The notes under the pieces: model-generated | The model's database searches: none | What the model was told of the DNA's origin: nothing | The model's input: only the letters and a program-made list of their open reading frames with translations | Assembly (NCBI RefSeq): GCF_003205205.1 | Contig: NZ_QJRL01000001.1 | Coordinates: 354,576 to 418,575 of the forward strand | Origin: Pseudomonas sp. LB-090624 | GTDB lineage: Bacteria; Pseudomonadota; Gammaproteobacteria; Pseudomonadales; Pseudomonadaceae | Direction: 5' to 3' | Length of the DNA stretch: 64,000 nt | Shown: positions 63,836-64,000 of the stretch, one piece after another | Layout: each line of letters begins with the position of its first letter | Position numbering within the stretch: position 1 is the stretch's first letter | Made by a program: the position numbers and the translations under genes

Positions 63836-63985
63836 AATCGAATCAAGCAATTCGTGTGGGTGCTTGTGAGTACGGACTGATAGTCAAAAAGATTATCAGC
63901 ATCACAAGTGGCCATGCGAGAAATCACATAGTCATTTGAGATTGCTGAGCCAAGTTTAGGGTTTCTTAAAAACCCAAGCAGTATT

Positions 63986-64000
63986 GAACTGAAGAGTTTG
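63986..64000 (+). rRNA. 16S rRNA, first 15 bases only
   Basis: The window ends in GAACTGAAGAGTTTG, the known start of pseudomonad 16S rRNA (which continues ATCATGGCTCAG). Placement after the promoters and boxA confirms it. Confidence 0.9.

Larger units (their letters stand above)
63528..63985 (+). promoter_or_regulatory. rRNA operon leader region
   Basis: 458 bp without a protein gene. It carries the two tandem promoters, boxA and an AT-rich upstream (UP-like) stretch, all listed separately, then a transcribed spacer that ends at the 16S start. No other gene was found here. Confidence 0.8.

Noticed and set aside
63721..63927. 68-codon minus-strand frame in the rRNA leader
   Set aside because: It lies across the promoter, boxA and transcribed spacer, has an AT-rich composition and no ribosome site.

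Overview
The window is GC-rich chromosomal DNA of a fluorescent pseudomonad, most probably of the Pseudomonas putida group. The grounds are the protein sequences (livKHMGF, rapA, metG-apbC-dcd, dinG, slyB, nhaA), REP-like palindromes of the P. putida type scattered between genes, ANR boxes, and an rRNA leader whose last bases are the 5' end of a 16S gene. Nothing resembles a prophage, transposon, CRISPR array or tRNA gene.

Layout. 1-6 kb: the start of a reduced rnf-like cluster (rnfD partial, rnfA variant), then metG, apbC, a cold-shock gene and dcd. 5.9-13 kb: a ligase-associated DNA-repair cluster on the minus strand (MBL exonuclease, ATP-dependent ligase, an aspartoacylase-like protein, Lhr-type helicase, PdeM phosphoesterase). 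13.1-15.6 kb: a lipid-anchored Ntn-hydrolase of the penicillin acylase family. 15.7-20.8 kb: a compact accessory locus, with a MocR-type regulator divergent from a tightly coupled four-gene operon (serine acetyltransferase, AlaX-type tRNA editing protein, MFS transporter, divergent cysteine-synthase-like PLP enzyme). This looks like an undescribed pathway for a beta-substituted alanine or similar small amino acid, with built-in export and protection, and is the best candidate for a new system. 21-25.9 kb: SEC-C/YchJ zinc-motif proteins, lipoproteins (two tandem OmpA paralogues), a secreted collagen-like protein, and a CopD-like membrane protein.

26-38.4 kb: dinG, an exported GH50-like glycosidase, a serine hydrolase, an OmpA lipoprotein with a histone-H1-like tail, pdxH, slyB, nhaA, an FAD oxidoreductase and a COG3650 lipoprotein. 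38.5-43.4 kb: the complete branched-chain amino acid ABC transporter livKHMGF, with an attenuator-like hairpin after livK and a perfect 16-bp palindrome upstream. 43.8-50.4 kb: a DUF2288 protein, a beta-hydroxyacid dehydrogenase, an MHYT-GGDEF-EAL protein and rapA. 50.5-52.2 kb: small genes, including a probable ccoM (a cbb3 oxidase subunit) under two ANR-type boxes.

52.3-57.6 kb: an AaeAB-like efflux set (FUSC, DUF1656, HlyD), an SDR/LysR divergent pair and an unknown small protein. 57.7-63.5 kb: two more c-di-GMP enzymes, an NAPE-PLD-like metallo-hydrolase and a formate/nitrite-type channel. 63.5-64 kb: the leader of an rRNA operon, with two tandem sigma-70 promoters, boxA and the first 15 bases of 16S rRNA at the edge of the window.
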